A model generated the notes under the pieces. The model saw only the letters and a program-made list of their open reading frames with translations. It was not told the DNA's origin and did no database searches. This document shows positions 39,619 to 50,297 of a stretch of DNA of 64,000 nt, piece after piece. How positions within the stretch are numbered: position 1 is the first letter of the stretch; every line of letters begins with the position of its first letter. The stretch comes from an uncultured Pelagibacteraceae bacterium (GTDB lineage: Bacteria; Pseudomonadota; Alphaproteobacteria; Pelagibacterales; Pelagibacteraceae), in assembly GCA_902599955.1 (NCBI GenBank), contig CACKHK010000003.1:16001-80000 (forward strand), in the 5' to 3' direction. A program made the position numbers and the translations under genes.

Positions 39619-40104
39619 TTTCACTTTTTTTTCGATAAATTTTGGAACTTCTTCTTCTTTGTCTACAACTTCATCTCTTTTTCCTTTTGGCTGAAAAACA
39701 ATCATAAGATGCAATGGACAGTAAGAAAACTTTTCTATGGTCTTCCTTCCACAAAATGATGAGTCTTTATCATCAGGATGGCCTTCCATGTATTTACAGG
39801 TATTTTCATTTAACTCTTCTAGTTGAAGATTTTTAGCTGGTTCAAAGTTTTTGTCTAAGAGAAGTGATCTAAATCTATGTTTCCTTGTTCCTTTTTTAAA
39901 ACTATTATTTGTTGTTATATTTTCACTGTTATTGTTTGGAACTGTGGATCTAGTTTTTATTTTTGCAGATAAGTTCAATCTGTGGGCCTTTCCAATAACA
40001 GCATTTCTACTAACACCCCCAATTATCTCCGCAATTTGACTAGCTGTTTGACCTTTGCCCCAAAGATCTTTTAATTTATTGACTTTTTCTTCTGTCCAAC
40101 TCAT
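39610..40104 (-). CDS. gcrA: GcrA family cell cycle regulator
   Basis: MSWTEEKVNKLKDLWGKGQTASQIAEIIGGVSRNAVIGKAHRLNL. Confidence 0.94.
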   Translation of the reverse strand: MSWTEEKVNKLKDLWGKGQTASQIAEIIGGVSRNAVIGKAHRLNLSAKIKTRSTVPNNNSENITTNNSFKKGTRKHRFRSLLLDKNFEPAKNLQLEELNENTCKYMEGHPDDKDSSFCGRKTIEKFSYCPLHLMIVFQPKGKRDEVVDKEEEVPKFIEKKVKSA

Positions 40105-40231
40105 ATCACTATATTTAGTATATTATAACAAAATTATAACATTATGTTGAAATCATAATTATTACTTCTTAACAAGCTTTTTTTTTCGTTTTTTAACATT
40201 TTATTAAAAAAAAGTTTATTAATAAATACTT

Positions 40232-41044
40232 ATGGTTGAATTAAATAAAAAATATCAGATTGGTGTTAGAAGATTTGGACTTGTAAATTGGTTAGGAACA
40301 TACTCTTTGTTTAAAAAAGAGGTTTTAAGATTTTTAACAGTTTCAGGACAAACTTTGTTTGGACCCATATTGACTAGCATATTATTTTTAACAGTAATTT
40401 CATTAGCTATAGGAGATCAAAGATCAGATGTATTAGGTGTGACTTATGTAAAATTTTTAGCTAGTGGATTAATAATGATGCAAGTTATTCAACAAAGTTT
40501 TGCTCACTCAAGCTCTTCTTTAATGATGGGAAAGATGATGGGTACAATTACTGATATAGTACATAGCCCTTTATCTTCATCAGAGGTAGTATTTGCTATA
40601 ACTTTTGCTTCTGCAGCTAGAGGTCTTTTAATTGCATCTGCCTCAACTTTAATATTTATATTTTTTATAGATTTATCAATACAAAATTTTGTTTTGTGGT
40701 TTACGTATCTGTTCTTAGGTGGATTAGTTATGGGATCACTTGGGATTATAGTTGGTTTATATGCAGACAAATTCGATCAAATGAGTACTGTTACGAATTT
40801 TATAATTGTACCTTTAAGTTTTTTAAGTGGTACTTTTTATAGTATTGATAAATTACCTGATTTTTTAAAAATTCTAAGCAATTATAATCCTTTTTTTCAC
40901 ATGATAGATGGTTTCAGATATTCATTTATTGGTCAATTAGATGGTTCGGTTACATTCGGTATTGCATTGCTTACATTTTTAAGTTTGGTTATAACTTATT
41001 TTGCATACTTTCTAGTACACAAAGGTTATAAAATTAAATCATAG
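40232..41044 (+). CDS. ABC-2 type transporter permease
   Basis: Six-TM permease; FGPILTSILFLTVI, VPLSFLSGTFYSIDKLP. Confidence 0.88.
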   Translation: MVELNKKYQIGVRRFGLVNWLGTYSLFKKEVLRFLTVSGQTLFGPILTSILFLTVISLAIGDQRSDVLGVTYVKFLASGLIMMQVIQQSFAHSSSSLMMGKMMGTITDIVHSPLSSSEVVFAITFASAARGLLIASASTLIFIFFIDLSIQNFVLWFTYLFLGGLVMGSLGIIVGLYADKFDQMSTVTNFIIVPLSFLSGTFYSIDKLPDFLKILSNYNPFFHMIDGFRYSFIGQLDGSVTFGIALLTFLSLVITYFAYFLVHKGYKIKS

Positions 41045-41051
41045 TATACAT

Positions 41052-42221
41052 ATGAGTTCTTTAGCTAAAAACTATAAAAGAAGAAACCTATCTTTCAGTA
41101 AGGGGAAAGGTTCCTTTTTATATTCAAAGAGAGGAGTTAAATTTTTAGATTTTGTTCAAGGAATTGCAGTTAATTCTTTGGGTCATGCAAACCCAAATTT
41201 AATAAAAGCAATTAATAAACAATCAAAAAAACTTTGGCATGTTTCTAATTCTTTCATAATTCCTGAGGGAGAGGAATTAGCCAAAAAATTAACAAATAGA
41301 ACTTTTGCAGATGCTGTAATTTTTCAAAATAGCGGGGCAGAAGCTACAGAGACTGCCATAAAAGTTGCAAGAAGATATTTTTATTCTATAGGTAAACCAA
41401 AAAAAAATAGAATTCTTTGTATTAAAAATTCTTTTCATGGAAGAACTATTGCGGCAATTAACGCAAGTGGATCTAAAAAAATGACAGAGGGATTTGGACC
41501 AAAAGTGGGTGGATTTGACCATTTTAAGTTTGGGGACCACAAAGAATTAAAAAGAAAGATTACAAGTAAAACCGCAGCTATAATGATTGAACCAATAATG
41601 GGTGAGGGGGGTATTAAAGTTATACCTGCTTGGTGCCTTAAAGAACTGAGACAGATTTGTAATAAAAAAAAAATTCTTCTTATTTTAGACGAAGTTCAGT
41701 GTGGAATTGGGAGATCAGGTAAATTTTTTTCATATGAATATGCAAAAATTAAGCCAGATATAGTTCCAATTGCAAAAGGAATTGGAGGTGGTTTTCCAAT
41801 AGGTGCAGTGTTAATGACAGAAAAAGTTTCTAAAGCTATGGTTCCAGGCACACATGGATCTACCTTTGGCGGTAACCCCTTGGCAATGTCTGTTGGTAAT
41901 GCGGTAATGAATGAAATTTTTAAAAGAGGTTTTCTTTCAAAAGTTAAAAGTAATTCAAAATATTTTATTTCAGAATTAAATAAAATTAAAAATAAATTTC
42001 CAAATATTATTAAAGAAATAAGAGGATTAGGATTGATTTTGGGAATACAATTACATCATGACCAGACAAAATTCATACAAAGTTTACTGAAAAATAAACT
42101 ATTAACAATTAGAGCAGCTGAGAATGTTATAAGAATTTTGCCTCCATTAAATGTTAATAAAAAAGAAATAAATATAGCTATAAAAATTATTAATAAAGTC
42201 TGTGAAGGTTATAAAAAATAA
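41052..42221 (+). CDS. argD: acetylornithine/succinyldiaminopimelate aminotransferase
   Basis: QNSGAEATETAIKVARR, LILDEVQCGIGRSG, GTHGSTFGGNPLA; followed by argF. Confidence 0.94.
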   Translation: MSSLAKNYKRRNLSFSKGKGSFLYSKRGVKFLDFVQGIAVNSLGHANPNLIKAINKQSKKLWHVSNSFIIPEGEELAKKLTNRTFADAVIFQNSGAEATETAIKVARRYFYSIGKPKKNRILCIKNSFHGRTIAAINASGSKKMTEGFGPKVGGFDHFKFGDHKELKRKITSKTAAIMIEPIMGEGGIKVIPAWCLKELRQICNKKKILLILDEVQCGIGRSGKFFSYEYAKIKPDIVPIAKGIGGGFPIGAVLMTEKVSKAMVPGTHGSTFGGNPLAMSVGNAVMNEIFKRGFLSKVKSNSKYFISELNKIKNKFPNIIKEIRGLGLILGIQLHHDQTKFIQSLLKNKLLTIRAAENVIRILPPLNVNKKEINIAIKIINKVCEGYKK

Positions 42222-43153
42222 TGAAAAACTTTCTTCATATTAGAGATATTTCTTTAAGAGATTTAAAAAAAATTATTTCTGATGCAAAAAATAGAAAATC
42301 TAAAAGAAAAAAATTAAATACTCTTGATCCAGATAAAGATTCACCTTTAAAGGGCAAAATTCTTTTACAGATGTTTGAAAAATCTAGCCTAAGAACAAGA
42401 TTAAGTTTTTACTTAGCTATAAAACAATTGGGTGGAGGATCTTTGACATTAAGACCTGAGGAATTGCATTTAAAAGCTGGTGGAGAAAGTATAGCAGATA
42501 CATCTAAAATTTTGTCAACTTATGGTAACGCTTTTATGTTAAGAACAGACTCGGACAAAAAATTAGATGAATTTAAAAAATATTCAAATATACCGATAAT
42601 AAATGGATTAAGTCCATCCTCACATCCTACTCAAGTTTTGTCAGATATTTTTACTATTCAAGAAATTAAAAAGAAAAGTATTTCAAAATTAAAACTATGT
42701 TGGATAGGAGATGCCAATAACAATATGATGAATAGCTTAATAGAAGCTTGCATAAAATTCTCTATTTCCCTAAATATTGCCTGTCCTAAAAACTACCAAC
42801 CAAATAAAGCACTTATTTCTTTAATTAAAAAACAAAAAGGAAAAATTAAAATTTTTAATAAAAAAGAAAAAGCTGTTAAAAATTCTGATGTTGTAATGAC
42901 AGATAAAATCATTTCGTTAAATGATAAAGTAAATAAGAAAAAGAAACTTAAATCATTTAAAAATTTTAAAGTGGACACAAAAACTATGAATTTAGCCAAG
43001 AAAGATGCAATATTTCTACATTGTCTTCCAAGAGGGAATGAAGTTACAGAAGAAGTGTTTCTAGGTAAACAATCTAGAGTATGGCAACAAGCTCTTAACA
43101 GAGTTTATGTTCAAAAGAGTATTCTACTCTATTGTTTTGGTAAATTAAGGTAG
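42221..43153 (+). CDS. argF: ornithine carbamoyltransferase
   Basis: FEKSSLRTRLSF, HPTQVLSDIFTI, FLHCLPRGNEVTEEV. Confidence 0.93.
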   Translation: MKNFLHIRDISLRDLKKIISDAKNRKSKRKKLNTLDPDKDSPLKGKILLQMFEKSSLRTRLSFYLAIKQLGGGSLTLRPEELHLKAGGESIADTSKILSTYGNAFMLRTDSDKKLDEFKKYSNIPIINGLSPSSHPTQVLSDIFTIQEIKKKSISKLKLCWIGDANNNMMNSLIEACIKFSISLNIACPKNYQPNKALISLIKKQKGKIKIFNKKEKAVKNSDVVMTDKIISLNDKVNKKKKLKSFKNFKVDTKTMNLAKKDAIFLHCLPRGNEVTEEVFLGKQSRVWQQALNRVYVQKSILLYCFGKLR

Positions 43154-43675
43154 TTGTAAAGGACTATCAGCATTAGCATTCATATAAAGAATTACTGAAG
43201 CTCTATCTTTTTCTTTTTTCAATCCTGCAAAAGCCATCTTTGTACCCTTTATATAAGAAGCAGGTTTTATTAAAAAACTATTCATCTCTTGGAAAGTCCA
43301 ATCTTTTCCAAATGCTATCAAGGCTTTAGAATATTTGTAATCTTCCAGAGCACCCATGTTTCTACCTAAGACGTTATAAAGTGCTGGGCCGATATTGTTT
43401 CTTCCTCCTTTTTTAATCGAATGACATGCGCTACATTTCTTAAAAACTTTCTTTCCATGATCAACGCTTCCCATTGCTAATAGAGCGGCTATATCAACTG
43501 TTTCGACTGCCGCGGAATCTTTAGTGCTATCTGTTTCAGCAAATTCAACTTTATAAGCTGACTGGCTAGGCTTCTCTACATAATAGATAATGTCTGAAAT
43601 TTTAGTAATTCCAAAAATAACAACAGAAATAACTATCACTGCTGCTATAATTTTATTAATTTCAAAAGAGTCCAT
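43145..43675 (-). CDS. membrane-anchored cytochrome c (c552/CycM-like)
   Basis: N-terminal TM; KCSACHSIKKGGRNNIGPALYNVLGR; TKMAFAGLKKEKDRASVILYM. Confidence 0.92.
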   Translation of the reverse strand: MDSFEINKIIAAVIVISVVIFGITKISDIIYYVEKPSQSAYKVEFAETDSTKDSAAVETVDIAALLAMGSVDHGKKVFKKCSACHSIKKGGRNNIGPALYNVLGRNMGALEDYKYSKALIAFGKDWTFQEMNSFLIKPASYIKGTKMAFAGLKKEKDRASVILYMNANADSPLQLP

Positions 43676-43741
43676 GATTTTTAATTATTATCCTCGTATA
43701 ACATGTTAAACAAAAAAAAAACTAAATTTAAATTTAATTAT

Positions 43742-43758
43742 TGCGTCTGAAAGACGCA
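43742..43758. promoter_or_regulatory. GC-rich hairpin TGCGTC-TGAAA-GACGCA just upstream of kdsB
   Basis: Perfect 6-bp inverted repeat, extendable with flanking AATTAT/ATAATT. Confidence 0.5.
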
Positions 43759-43771
43759 TAATAATTGGTTT

Positions 43772-44509
43772 ATGAGCAATACAGTAATTTTAATCCCTTC
43801 AAGATTAGCTGCCACAAGGTTACCAAATAAACCTTTATTAAAAATCAATAATATTTCAATTATCAATCATGTTTATAAAATTGCAAAATCATCACTTATT
43901 GGAGAAAGTTATGTTGCAACAGGTGATAAAGAAATATTTGAAGAGGTGACTAAAAATGGTGGAAAATGTATTTTAACCAAAAAAGATCATAAAACTGGAA
44001 CCGACAGAATTTTTGAGGCTTATCAAGAGTTAAAAGAAGACAGTATTGAGTATGTAATAAATCTTCAAGGAGATGAACCAATGCTTGATATTGAAGATGT
44101 TAATAATCTCTTAAAAAAAACTATTGAAAAAAAATCTAAAATTTCAACATTAGCCTGTAAAATTGAAGATGAAAAATTTTTTTTAAATAAAAATATTGTA
44201 AAAGTAACTACAAAAGAGGAACTTCATCAAAAAAATTTATCAAGAGCATCATCATTTACGAGAGAAATTAAAAATAGTCAAAAATACATTTATCATCATA
44301 TTGGAATTTATATTTATAATGTTTCATATTTAGAAAAGTTTGTGCAATTAGAGCAAACTCAGAATGAAAAAATGCAAAAACTAGAACAACTAAGACTAAT
44401 CGATAACAATATTGAAATAGACGTTGGATTAGCAAAAACTAAACCAATTGGTGTAGATACAGCTGAAGATTATATAGAAATAAAAAAAATTATGGAATAT
44501 AAAAATTAA
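43772..44509 (+). CDS. kdsB: 3-deoxy-manno-octulosonate cytidylyltransferase
   Basis: IPSRLAATRLPNKPLL, NLQGDEPML, HHIGIYIY. Confidence 0.95.
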   Translation: MSNTVILIPSRLAATRLPNKPLLKINNISIINHVYKIAKSSLIGESYVATGDKEIFEEVTKNGGKCILTKKDHKTGTDRIFEAYQELKEDSIEYVINLQGDEPMLDIEDVNNLLKKTIEKKSKISTLACKIEDEKFFLNKNIVKVTTKEELHQKNLSRASSFTREIKNSQKYIYHHIGIYIYNVSYLEKFVQLEQTQNEKMQKLEQLRLIDNNIEIDVGLAKTKPIGVDTAEDYIEIKKIMEYKN

Positions 44510-44512
44510 ATT

Positions 44513-45340
44513 ATGAAAATTGCTTACCAAGGTGTTGCAGGAAGTTACAGCGAAAGTTGTGCTAAAAAAATGTATCCAGAGAGTGAAACAATACCCTGTA
44601 AAACATTTGATGAATGCTTTGAAAGGTCTAGTGAAGATAACTCAATAAAATCTTTAATTCCAGAGTCAAATAAAACAACTGGGAATATTGGTGTCGAGTA
44701 TCTAATCTTTAAATACAGATTAAATATTTATGCCGAGCATTTTTTTCCAATTAATCATAATCTACTAGGATTAAAAGATTCAAAAATAGAAGACATAAAA
44801 GATGTTTATTCACATGCGCAAGCTTTAAGCCAATCTTCAAGTTTTATTAAGAGGAAAAAATTTATAGAAAATGTAAGAGCAGATACTGCTGGTTCAGCTA
44901 AATTTGTATCAGAAACTAAAGACAAATCTAAAGCTGCTATAGCTTCTAGTCTTAGTGCAGAAATATATGGTCTTAAAATTCTACAAGAAAATGTACAAGA
45001 TGATAAAGATAACGTAACTAGATTTTTATTACTTGGTAAAGATATTTTTCAGCCAGATTTTTCTGATGATAGTCACATAACATCAATATTATTTAAGTTA
45101 AAAAGTAAACCCGCTGCTCTTTATTCTGCACTGTCGGGATTTGCAATAAATGGAGTTAATATGAGTAAACTACAAAGTTTTCCTGAAAAGAACTCATTTT
45201 CCTCATATTTTTTTCTATGTGATATTGATGGACACATAGAATCTCCAAAAATTAAAAACTCACTTGAAGAATTAGGTCTGCATTGCCAAGATATGCACGT
45301 TCTAGGTGTTTATAAATCTGATAAATTTAGAGAAAAATAA
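44513..45340 (+). CDS. pheA: prephenate dehydratase
   Basis: AYQGVAGSYSE, DNVTRFLLLG, ACT domain. Confidence 0.93.
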   Translation: MKIAYQGVAGSYSESCAKKMYPESETIPCKTFDECFERSSEDNSIKSLIPESNKTTGNIGVEYLIFKYRLNIYAEHFFPINHNLLGLKDSKIEDIKDVYSHAQALSQSSSFIKRKKFIENVRADTAGSAKFVSETKDKSKAAIASSLSAEIYGLKILQENVQDDKDNVTRFLLLGKDIFQPDFSDDSHITSILFKLKSKPAALYSALSGFAINGVNMSKLQSFPEKNSFSSYFFLCDIDGHIESPKIKNSLEELGLHCQDMHVLGVYKSDKFREK

Positions 45341-45389
45341 ATTTATAACTTTCTTGTAGAATAGAAATTTTTATTGATATAATAAAGTT

Positions 45390-45476
45390 GGAGGCCAGTC
45401 AGGTGGTATTACCACAAATCCCCCAGGATCGAAAGATAGCAAGGGTAGTGAGTATTTTCCAGGTTGGTTGGTCTCC
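45390..45476 (+). ncRNA. ffs: signal recognition particle RNA (4.5S, small bacterial type)
   Basis: Apical motif CCAGGATCGAAAGATAGCAAGGGTAG; terminal pairing GGAGGCC...GGTCTCC; directly upstream of dnaX. Confidence 0.88.
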
Positions 45477-45482
45477 TTAGAA

Positions 45483-47114
45483 ATGACAGAAAATTCGAAA
45501 GTACTAGCTTTAAAATACAGACCTCAAGTATTTGAGGATTTAATTGGTCAAGAGATTATTGCTGAAACAATTAAAAATTCAATAATTTCAGACAAGTCAC
45601 CTAACGCATTCTTGTTTACAGGTATTAGGGGAGTAGGAAAAACAACTTTCGCAAGAATAGTTGCAAAGTCATTAAATTGTGAGCATGGAATTGAAAACAT
45701 GTGTAAGAAAAAATGTAGCAACTGTGATGCAATTACAAACTCAAATCATATTGATGTTTTGGAAATGGATGCTGCAAGCAAAACAGGTGTTGACGATGTA
45801 AGAGATCTTATTGAATTTTCAAGATATGGACCAACAACTGCTAAATATAAAATATTTATTATTGATGAAGTTCATATGTTAAGCAAACAAGCATTTAATG
45901 CACTTTTAAAAACATTGGAGGAACCACCAAAATATTTAAAATTTATTTTTGCAACAACCGAAATCAAAAAAATTCCTGTAACAGTAATATCGAGGTGTCA
46001 ACGTTTTGATCTCTCTAGAGTGAAATCTGAAGAGCTTTTTAATTATATAAAAATGATTAAAGACAAAGAAGGCGGAAATGTTTCTGATGAAGCTTTAAAA
46101 TTAATTGTTAAAATTTCAGAAGGATCTGTTAGAGATGCATTATCTTTGTTAGACCGTGGACTTGTAGCCAATCAAAATGATGAGGAATTAAATCTAGATA
46201 AAGCTCAAAGTATTTATGGATATTTTGATAAAAGTTCTCTGATAGAATTAATACAAAATCTGTTTAGTGGTGATGAAAAGAAAGTATTTGAGTTGTATAG
46301 AAAAATTTATGCATCTGGTGTAGATCCCAAAATTTTTTTGAACGATTTTCTTGAGGTTTTATATTACCTAAAAAATATTAATTTTATAAAATTAGACGGA
46401 AATAATTTTTCTTTAAATGATCAGGATTTTAGTAATCTTTGCACAATATCTGAAAATTTAGATTCAAAAGACATAATCCTTTTTTGGCAATTTACACTTG
46501 ATACAATTGAGGAAATTAACATAGTTTCAAATCCAAATTTATCAGTTGAAATGTTCCTTTTCAGATTAATGAGAATAAAAGGTTTAAAGCAGAAAGATAT
46601 TGAGGAAAGCTTTACTGGAAAAAATCCTGATACTTTTATTAAAGATCCTGAAAAAAAAATTATAAGTAAAACAATAGATCAAATCAAAAATGTTTCACAA
46701 CAAGAAAAAATTGAACCAAATTTAAATAAAGATGAAGTAATTAATGAACTTAAAATAGATTCATTTGAAAGTTTGATAAATTTATGTACTGAGAAAAAAG
46801 AAGCTAAGCTTAAATATGAGCTTGAAACTAATATAAATTTAGTTTCATTCTCTGAGGGTTTAATAGAAATATCTTTTAATGAAAACTTAGACAAAGACTT
46901 TATTAAAAATCTATCTAACAAACTGTACGAATGGACATCCAAGAGATGGATTATCTCTCTATCAAAAAACCAAGGACAAATTTCAAAAAAAGAAAAAAAT
47001 AAAATTGATGAGAAAAAAATATTTGATGATGTTAAAAAGTCTGAAACATATAAAAAAGTGATTGAAGCATTTCCTGATGCAGAATTAATAAATGTTGAGT
47101 TAAAAGAGGATTAG
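45483..47114 (+). CDS. dnaX: DNA polymerase III subunits gamma/tau
   Basis: ALKYRPQVFEDLIGQE, FTGIRGVGKTTFARI; ATG at 45483 preferred over the TTG at 45468, which lies in SRP RNA. Confidence 0.94.
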   Translation: MTENSKVLALKYRPQVFEDLIGQEIIAETIKNSIISDKSPNAFLFTGIRGVGKTTFARIVAKSLNCEHGIENMCKKKCSNCDAITNSNHIDVLEMDAASKTGVDDVRDLIEFSRYGPTTAKYKIFIIDEVHMLSKQAFNALLKTLEEPPKYLKFIFATTEIKKIPVTVISRCQRFDLSRVKSEELFNYIKMIKDKEGGNVSDEALKLIVKISEGSVRDALSLLDRGLVANQNDEELNLDKAQSIYGYFDKSSLIELIQNLFSGDEKKVFELYRKIYASGVDPKIFLNDFLEVLYYLKNINFIKLDGNNFSLNDQDFSNLCTISENLDSKDIILFWQFTLDTIEEINIVSNPNLSVEMFLFRLMRIKGLKQKDIEESFTGKNPDTFIKDPEKKIISKTIDQIKNVSQQEKIEPNLNKDEVINELKIDSFESLINLCTEKKEAKLKYELETNINLVSFSEGLIEISFNENLDKDFIKNLSNKLYEWTSKRWIISLSKNQGQISKKEKNKIDEKKIFDDVKKSETYKKVIEAFPDAELINVELKED

Positions 47115-47115
47115 A

Positions 47116-47433
47116 ATGACAGATTTTTCAAAATTAATGGAAAAAGCTAAAGAAATTGAGAGCAAAATGAAAGAAAGCCAGGAAAACATTAAAAAGATCG
47201 AGGTTGAAGGTGTCTCAGGAGCTAATGATGTAAAGGTCACGTTAAATGGAGAGGGAACTATGGTCTCAATTAAAATTAGTGAAAATGTTTTAAAAGAAGA
47301 AAAAGTAATATTAGAAGATCTTATTACTGCTGCTCATAATAACGCAAAATCACAACTTAAATCAAAAACAGCAGAGGAAATTTCTAAGGCCTCAGGAAAT
47401 TTTGGAATACCTGGATTTAAGTGGCCTTTATAA
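47116..47433 (+). CDS. ybaB: YbaB/EbfC nucleoid-associated protein
   Basis: KMKESQENIKKIEVEGVSGANDVKVTLNGEG; between dnaX and recR. Confidence 0.94.
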   Translation: MTDFSKLMEKAKEIESKMKESQENIKKIEVEGVSGANDVKVTLNGEGTMVSIKISENVLKEEKVILEDLITAAHNNAKSQLKSKTAEEISKASGNFGIPGFKWPL

Positions 47434-47438
47434 TTTAA

Positions 47439-48050
47439 ATGCAAAATATTCCTGAAATAGATAATTTAATTAAACTAATTTCAAAACTACCAGGGTTAGG
47501 ACCTAAATCTGCAAAAAGAATAATTTTAAAAATGATTAATAACCGACAAGAATTACTTAAGCCTTTAGCTCAAAATTTGAGTGAAGTTTTTAAAAATGTT
47601 GTTAGATGTAAAATTTGTGGAACATTAAAGCCTAATACAATTGAGTGTAGTTATAATAATTGTGAAATAGTAGAAAAAAAATATAATAAAATTTGTGTTG
47701 TAGAAAATATTTCAGATCAGTGGGCAATAGAAAGTTCTTCAATTTTTCAAGGTTACTTCCATATTTTAGGGGGGACCCTCTCAAACAATAATAATAGTAA
47801 TAGAGAGGACTTGCTTATTAATTCTCTTATAGAAAGAATAAATAAAGATGATATTGAAGAAGTAATTTTAGCAACTAGCGCAACTGTAGAAGGTCAAACT
47901 ACTGCATTTTATATTCAAGATAGTCTAAAAAAAACTGACGTCAAAGTTTCAAAACTAGCCCAAGGTTTACCGGTAGGTGGAGAAATCGAAAATTTAGATG
48001 ACGGTACCCTTATATCTGCATTTAAAAATAGAAAAAAGATAGAGGCTTAG
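47439..48050 (+). CDS. recR: recombination protein RecR
   Basis: LPGLGPKSAKRIIL, Zn finger CKICGTLKPNTIEC, Toprim region. Confidence 0.95.
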   Translation: MQNIPEIDNLIKLISKLPGLGPKSAKRIILKMINNRQELLKPLAQNLSEVFKNVVRCKICGTLKPNTIECSYNNCEIVEKKYNKICVVENISDQWAIESSSIFQGYFHILGGTLSNNNNSNREDLLINSLIERINKDDIEEVILATSATVEGQTTAFYIQDSLKKTDVKVSKLAQGLPVGGEIENLDDGTLISAFKNRKKIEA

Positions 48051-50201
48051 TTAGCTTTTTTTAATTAATCTGTTTAAGTGCAAGAGAGGTTCTGTATAGC
48101 CAGAAGGCTGTGACTTTCCATGAAAAATTAATTCACATGCTGCTTTAAAAGCAATAGATTTATCATACTCTGGTGACATACTTTCGTAGCTAGAGTCGTC
48201 TTTATTCTGTTTATCTACAACTTTTGCCATTTTTTTTAAAATTTCAAGAACCTGTCTATTCGAACATAAGCCATGATGAAGCCAATTTGCGATATGTTGA
48301 GATGAAATTCTCAAAGTTGCTCTATCTTCCATTAATCCAATATCGTTTATATCGGGAACTTTTGAACAACCTATGCCTTGGTCAATCCATCTGACTACAT
48401 AACCCAAAATAGTTTGAGCAGAATTTGAAATTTCAGTATTAATTTCATCAATAGACCAATTAGGACGATTTGCTATTGGAATAGTAAGAAGATCAGATAA
48501 CTTTGATGGTTCTCTTTTTAATATTGCTTTTTGTTTTTCAAAAACATTTACTTCATGATAGTGCATAACATGCAATGCAGCTGCGGTTGGAGATGGAACC
48601 CAAGCACAATTTGCTCCTGCATTCACATGTCCAATCTTTTGTTCCATCATCTCGTTCATTTTGTCAGGCATGGCCCACATTCCTTTACCTATTTGAGCAA
48701 CTCCTGAAAACCCACATTTTAAGCCTATATCTACATTATTATCCTCATAGGTTTTAATCCATTTAGACTCTTTCATATCTCCTTTTTTGATCATTGGTCC
48801 AGCTTCCATTGAGGTGTGCATCTCATCACCAGTTCTATCTAAAAATCCAGTGTTTATAAAAAAAACTCTATCTTTGAGTGTTCTAATACATTCTTTAAGG
48901 TTTGCAGATGTTCTTCTTTCTTCATCCATAATTCCACACTTAATTGTATTTTTTTCTAATTTTAAAACTTCTTCAACTTTTGTAAAAATTAAATTAGTAA
49001 ATTCTGTTTCCTCTGGACCATGCATTTTTGGTTTAACAATATAAATTGAACCTTCTCTCGAATTACCTTTTCTTTTTAAATCATGAATACAAGCTGCTGA
49101 GGTTATGAAAGCATCCATTATTCCCTCAGGAACTTCTGATCCATCATTTAAAGTGATTGAAGGATTTGTCATTAAGTGTCCAACGTTTCTCACAAGCAAA
49201 AGACTTCTTCCGTGAAGTTTTAACTTTTCACCATTCAATGCAGTGTAACTCCTATCTGGATTAAGTTTTCTTTCTAATTCTTTACCATTTTTTTCAAATA
49301 TTGATTTTAAATTTCCTTTCATCAATCCTAGCCAATTTCTATAACAAGTTACTTTATCTTCAGCATCTACTGCGGCTACACTATCTTCATGGTCACAAAT
49401 TGTTGATATAGCAGACTCAATAATAATATCGCTTATACCTGCAGCATCTCTTGCAGCACTAAATGCTCTAGGATTAATAATTATTTCAAGATGGAGATTA
49501 TTATTTTTTAAGATTATAGCATTTGGTTTGGCTGCTTCCCCTCTATGACCAATAAACTTCTCTAAATCTGATAAATTATGTTCTTTATTTTCCTTATATA
49601 TTGTGAGTTTTTTATAATTTACTGCTAAACCAGTAATATCTTTCCAGTCAAGATCATTTATTGGAAAATATTTGTTCAAAAAGTTTCTAGTGTATTTAAT
49701 TACTTCTTGTCCTCTTAAAGGATCATATTTTTCACTTCCACTTTCTTCAGACTCTATTATATTTGATCCATAAAGACTGTCATATAAGCTTACCCATCTT
49801 GCATTTGCAGCATTCAAGGTATATCTAGAGTTCATTATTGGAACAACTAATTGTGGTCCTGCTATATTAGATATTTCTTCATCTAAATTTTTAGTTGCTA
49901 TTTTAAAATCTTCACCTTCTTTTTTTAAATAACCTATTTCTTCCAAAAAATTTTTATATTTATTATAGTCAATCTCGTGATCTCTATTTTTTTTATGCCA
50001 CAGATCTATTTCTTGTTGTAATGTTTCTCTGATTTCGAGTAATTTTTTATTTTTAGGTGCTAATTCATGCACCACTTTGTCAAAGCCTTTCCAGAACTCG
50101 TCAGGACTAACATTAGTATCCAGTAAAAGCTCATTTTTGACAAAATCAGCTAGTTCTTTTGCCACAGATAAATTGTGGATTTTGGCATATTGCTCTCTCA
50201 T
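48051..50201 (-). CDS. glcB: malate synthase G
   Basis: 716 aa; [55 protein letters not shown]. Confidence 0.96.
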   Translation of the reverse strand: MREQYAKIHNLSVAKELADFVKNELLLDTNVSPDEFWKGFDKVVHELAPKNKKLLEIRETLQQEIDLWHKKNRDHEIDYNKYKNFLEEIGYLKKEGEDFKIATKNLDEEISNIAGPQLVVPIMNSRYTLNAANARWVSLYDSLYGSNIIESEESGSEKYDPLRGQEVIKYTRNFLNKYFPINDLDWKDITGLAVNYKKLTIYKENKEHNLSDLEKFIGHRGEAAKPNAIILKNNNLHLEIIINPRAFSAARDAAGISDIIIESAISTICDHEDSVAAVDAEDKVTCYRNWLGLMKGNLKSIFEKNGKELERKLNPDRSYTALNGEKLKLHGRSLLLVRNVGHLMTNPSITLNDGSEVPEGIMDAFITSAACIHDLKRKGNSREGSIYIVKPKMHGPEETEFTNLIFTKVEEVLKLEKNTIKCGIMDEERRTSANLKECIRTLKDRVFFINTGFLDRTGDEMHTSMEAGPMIKKGDMKESKWIKTYEDNNVDIGLKCGFSGVAQIGKGMWAMPDKMNEMMEQKIGHVNAGANCAWVPSPTAAALHVMHYHEVNVFEKQKAILKREPSKLSDLLTIPIANRPNWSIDEINTEISNSAQTILGYVVRWIDQGIGCSKVPDINDIGLMEDRATLRISSQHIANWLHHGLCSNRQVLEILKKMAKVVDKQNKDDSSYESMSPEYDKSIAFKAACELIFHGKSQPSGYTEPLLHLNRLIKKS

Positions 50202-50297
50202 AAATTGAAAATCTTATAATAAATTGTCATTTTTGCGCAATCAAAATTACTTATTTTATCAATTTATTGCCTTTTTTGTTTATAATACATACCATAA

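Noticed and set aside
45468-45482. TTG start for dnaX
   Set aside because: Lies within the SRP RNA 3' strand; ATG at 45483 preferred.
48575-49044. Plus-strand ORFs inside glcB
   Set aside because: Antisense to malate synthase G; no independent support.
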